DNA of 14,722 bases, from positions 1 to 14,722 of the forward strand of contig USJA01000013.1 in NCBI GenBank assembly GCA_900554875.1. The letters are read 5' to 3'. Source of the DNA: an uncultured Clostridium sp. (GTDB taxonomy: Bacteria; Bacillota; Clostridia; TANB77; CAG-465). Below are positions 13,873 through 14,722 of this stretch, piece by piece. The position numbers and the translations under genes are program-made. The notes below the pieces were generated by a model that was given only the letters and a program-made list of their open reading frames with translations, searched no databases and was not told the origin of the DNA. Positions within the stretch are counted from its first letter, which is position 1. Each line of letters starts with the position of its first letter.

Positions 13873-13879
13873 AATTTGT
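13852..13879 (-). promoter_or_regulatory. Sigma-K-like promoter for dpaB
   Basis: Minus strand: AC (13878-13879), 17 bases, then CATAAAATA (13852-13860), matching the sigma-K pattern of an AC at -35 and CATAnnnTA at -10. SpoVF genes are sigma-K dependent in Bacillus subtilis. The start point would be near 13846, inside the hairpin loop, so this transcript lacks the 5' arm. Confidence 0.55.
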
Positions 13880-14484
13880 TATATTTTTCTAAATAACCCT
13901 ACTACTTTACCAACAATTTGTACATCTTTTACAATTATTGGATCCATAGTATCATTTTCAGGTTGAAGTCTTACGTGATCTTTTTCTTTATAAAAAGTTT
14001 TAACTGTTGCATTTCCATCTATCATAGCTACAACAATTTGACCATTTCTAGCTGTATTTTCTTTTGAAACTATTATATAATCTCCATTATTTATTCCAGC
14101 ATTTATCATACTTTCGCCTTGTACTTTTAATACAAAAGTTTCATTTTTAAGATCAGATTGAGAAAAGAAACTCTCTCCAATTGAAAAATAATCCTCAATA
14201 TTTTCTTGTGCTAAAATTGGCTCTCCTGCAGCAACTTTACCAACAATCGGAATAGATATTGTAGGTTCCTCTCCAACAATTTTAATTGCTCTTGTTTTTA
14301 AATCACCCTTATCAATATATCCCTTTTCTGCAAGTCTTGCAATATACTGATGGACTGATGATGTAGATTTAAAATTAAGAGCAGCACATATTTCCCTAAT
14401 TGATGGTGGATAACCCTTTTCCCTTATTTGTTCTTTCAAATAATCAAAAACTCTTTTTTCTTGTACATTTAAAGTAGTACCCAT
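13879..14484 (-). CDS. lexA: LexA SOS repressor
   Basis: LexA represses DNA-damage genes and cleaves itself when RecA filaments form. The N-terminal winged helix-turn-helix (about 1-65) has PSIREICAALNFKSTSSVHQYI. The cleavage site is Ala86-Gly87 in VAAGEP, and the S24 peptidase dyad is Ser125 (GESMINAG) and Lys162 (ATVKTFYK). The length of 201 residues is typical. I chose the ATG at 14484 because AGGAG lies 8 bases upstream; the TTG at 14502 lies before that SD. It has a consensus promoter and an operator-like palindrome, consistent with autoregulation. dpaB follows 47 bases downstream with no strong terminator between. Confidence 0.97.
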   Translation of the reverse strand: MGTTLNVQEKRVFDYLKEQIREKGYPPSIREICAALNFKSTSSVHQYIARLAEKGYIDKGDLKTRAIKIVGEEPTISIPIVGKVAAGEPILAQENIEDYFSIGESFFSQSDLKNETFVLKVQGESMINAGINNGDYIIVSKENTARNGQIVVAMIDGNATVKTFYKEKDHVRLQPENDTMDPIIVKDVQIVGKVVGLFRKI

Positions 14485-14500
14485 ATAACAAACTCCTTTC

Positions 14501-14512
14501 AAACTTACGTTT
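14501..14512 (-). promoter_or_regulatory. Likely LexA operator (SOS box), autoregulatory
   Basis: AAACGTAAGTTT, a palindrome of the form AAC-N4-GTT, a near match to the Gram-positive SOS box GAAC-N4-GTTC. It lies just downstream of the predicted start point of the lexA promoter and upstream of the SD, where repressor binding would block transcription. Confidence 0.6.
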
Positions 14513-14522
14513 ATTTTAGAGA

Positions 14523-14551
14523 ATTATATCATATAAATTTTTCTTTGTCAA
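14523..14551 (-). promoter_or_regulatory. Consensus sigma-A promoter of lexA
   Basis: Perfect TTGACA (14546-14551), a 17-base spacer and perfect TATAAT (14523-14528) with an upstream TGA, on the minus strand. The start point near 14516 gives a leader of about 32 bases containing the operator-like palindrome. Confidence 0.88.
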
Positions 14552-14583
14552 ACATTAGTTTTATTTTTTATCTAATTGTTATG

Positions 14584-14627
14584 AAAGAAATGTGATAATG
14601 TCTTAAGTAAAGAAATGAGAAAATGTC
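14584..14627. repeat. Two tandem 19-base repeats, 25-base period
   Basis: Copies at 14584-14602 and 14609-14627, both beginning aaagaaatg, agree at 17 of 19 positions. They lie about 70-110 bases before a transposase-like start, as expected of transposase-binding repeats at the end of an insertion element. Confidence 0.65.
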
Positions 14628-14640
14628 CCAACCAAAAAAT

Positions 14641-14652
14641 AAATGTTCTCAT
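14641..14652. repeat. Inverted partial copy of the repeat
   Basis: aaatgttctcat is an inverted match (10 of 12) to the core atgagaaaatgt of the second direct repeat (14615-14626), giving a stem-like arrangement with a 14-base gap just upstream of the -10 at 14659. Confidence 0.45.
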
Positions 14653-14655
14653 AAA

Positions 14656-14664
14656 TGATATAAT
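14656..14664 (+). promoter_or_regulatory. Extended -10 promoter of the right-edge gene
   Basis: TGATATAAT with no clear -35 (the expected place, 14636-14641, is A-rich). It lies 30 bases before the ATG at 14694. Confidence 0.5.
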
Positions 14665-14693
14665 AAAAATCATTTAAATTTAAGGAGGACAAT

Positions 14694-14722
14694 ATGAGAA
14701 AGGTGGAACTATCATTGAAAGA
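14694..14722 (+). CDS. Start of a probable transposase gene, cut by window edge
   Basis: Only nine complete codons are visible (MRKVELSLK, then GA). AAGGAGG lies 5 bases upstream (14682-14688), so the start is convincing. The residues resemble, from memory, the N-termini of clostridial ISNCY/IS1202-type transposases with a helix-turn-helix, and the repeats just upstream fit an insertion-sequence end. Nine residues cannot prove a family, so the product is tentative. Confidence 0.45.

Noticed and set aside
1..14722. CRISPR arrays, tRNA or rRNA genes, prophage, defence islands
   Set aside because: None seen; no regularly spaced long repeats, no cloverleaf-like or rRNA-like sequence, and nearly all space is taken by housekeeping genes.

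Overview
The window is ordinary chromosome from a very AT-rich, low-GC Gram-positive bacterium, most likely a spore-forming member of the Clostridia. The grounds are strong AGGAGG-type ribosome binding sites, many ATA/AGA/TTA codons, intrinsic terminators after most transcription units, a dipicolinate synthase subunit (a spore-specific enzyme), a LexA of the Firmicutes type, and the clostridial nucleoside kinase that carries ThrRS-like N-terminal domains. No species can be named from sequence alone.

Layout, left to right. (1) The 3' part of an RluA-family pseudouridine synthase (+, cut by the left edge) converges on a minus-strand cluster. (2) Read in its own direction, that cluster is rpmF (L32), a terminator, a second RluA-family synthase, prfB (RF2), a HAD-like protein, and a short CNNM/CBS membrane protein: translation and RNA-modification genes with a membrane protein at the end. 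(3) Divergent from rpmF are two plus-strand units: a 196-residue protein I do not recognise, with its own strong terminator, and a DUF1294 membrane protein. The latter ends exactly where argS ends on the other strand. (4) A long minus-strand run follows: rimO, rho, terminator, nucleoside kinase, terminator, RNHCP zinc-binding protein, argS. Translation, transcription termination and nucleotide salvage dominate. (5) Divergent from rimO is a plus-strand pair of unknown small proteins (99 and 98 residues, overlapping ATGA), with its own promoter and a bidirectional terminator. (6) Minus-strand lexA is followed by dpaB (spoVFB). (7) At the right edge are short repeats, a promoter-like -10, an SD and the first nine full codons of what looks like a transposase, so an insertion element probably begins here.

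How it works together: most genes are growth functions read leftward from a few strong sigma-A-type promoters (upstream of rpmF, rimO and lexA). Two terminators (rpmF/rluA and rho/nucleoside kinase) lie so close to the next gene's SD that no promoter fits between them, so they probably act as partial step-downs. The most interesting regulatory spot is lexA/dpaB. The dpaB SD lies in the 3' arm of an inverted repeat, and a sigma-K-like promoter lies so that its transcripts would lack the 5' arm. That would let dpaB be translated from sporulation transcripts but not from lexA read-through. This is inference.

No tRNA, rRNA, CRISPR array, riboswitch or recognisable defence system is visible. No gene-free stretch exceeds about 230 bases. 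The best candidates for something undescribed are the 12607-13199 small-protein pair, the 4944-5534 gene and the lexA/dpaB junction.
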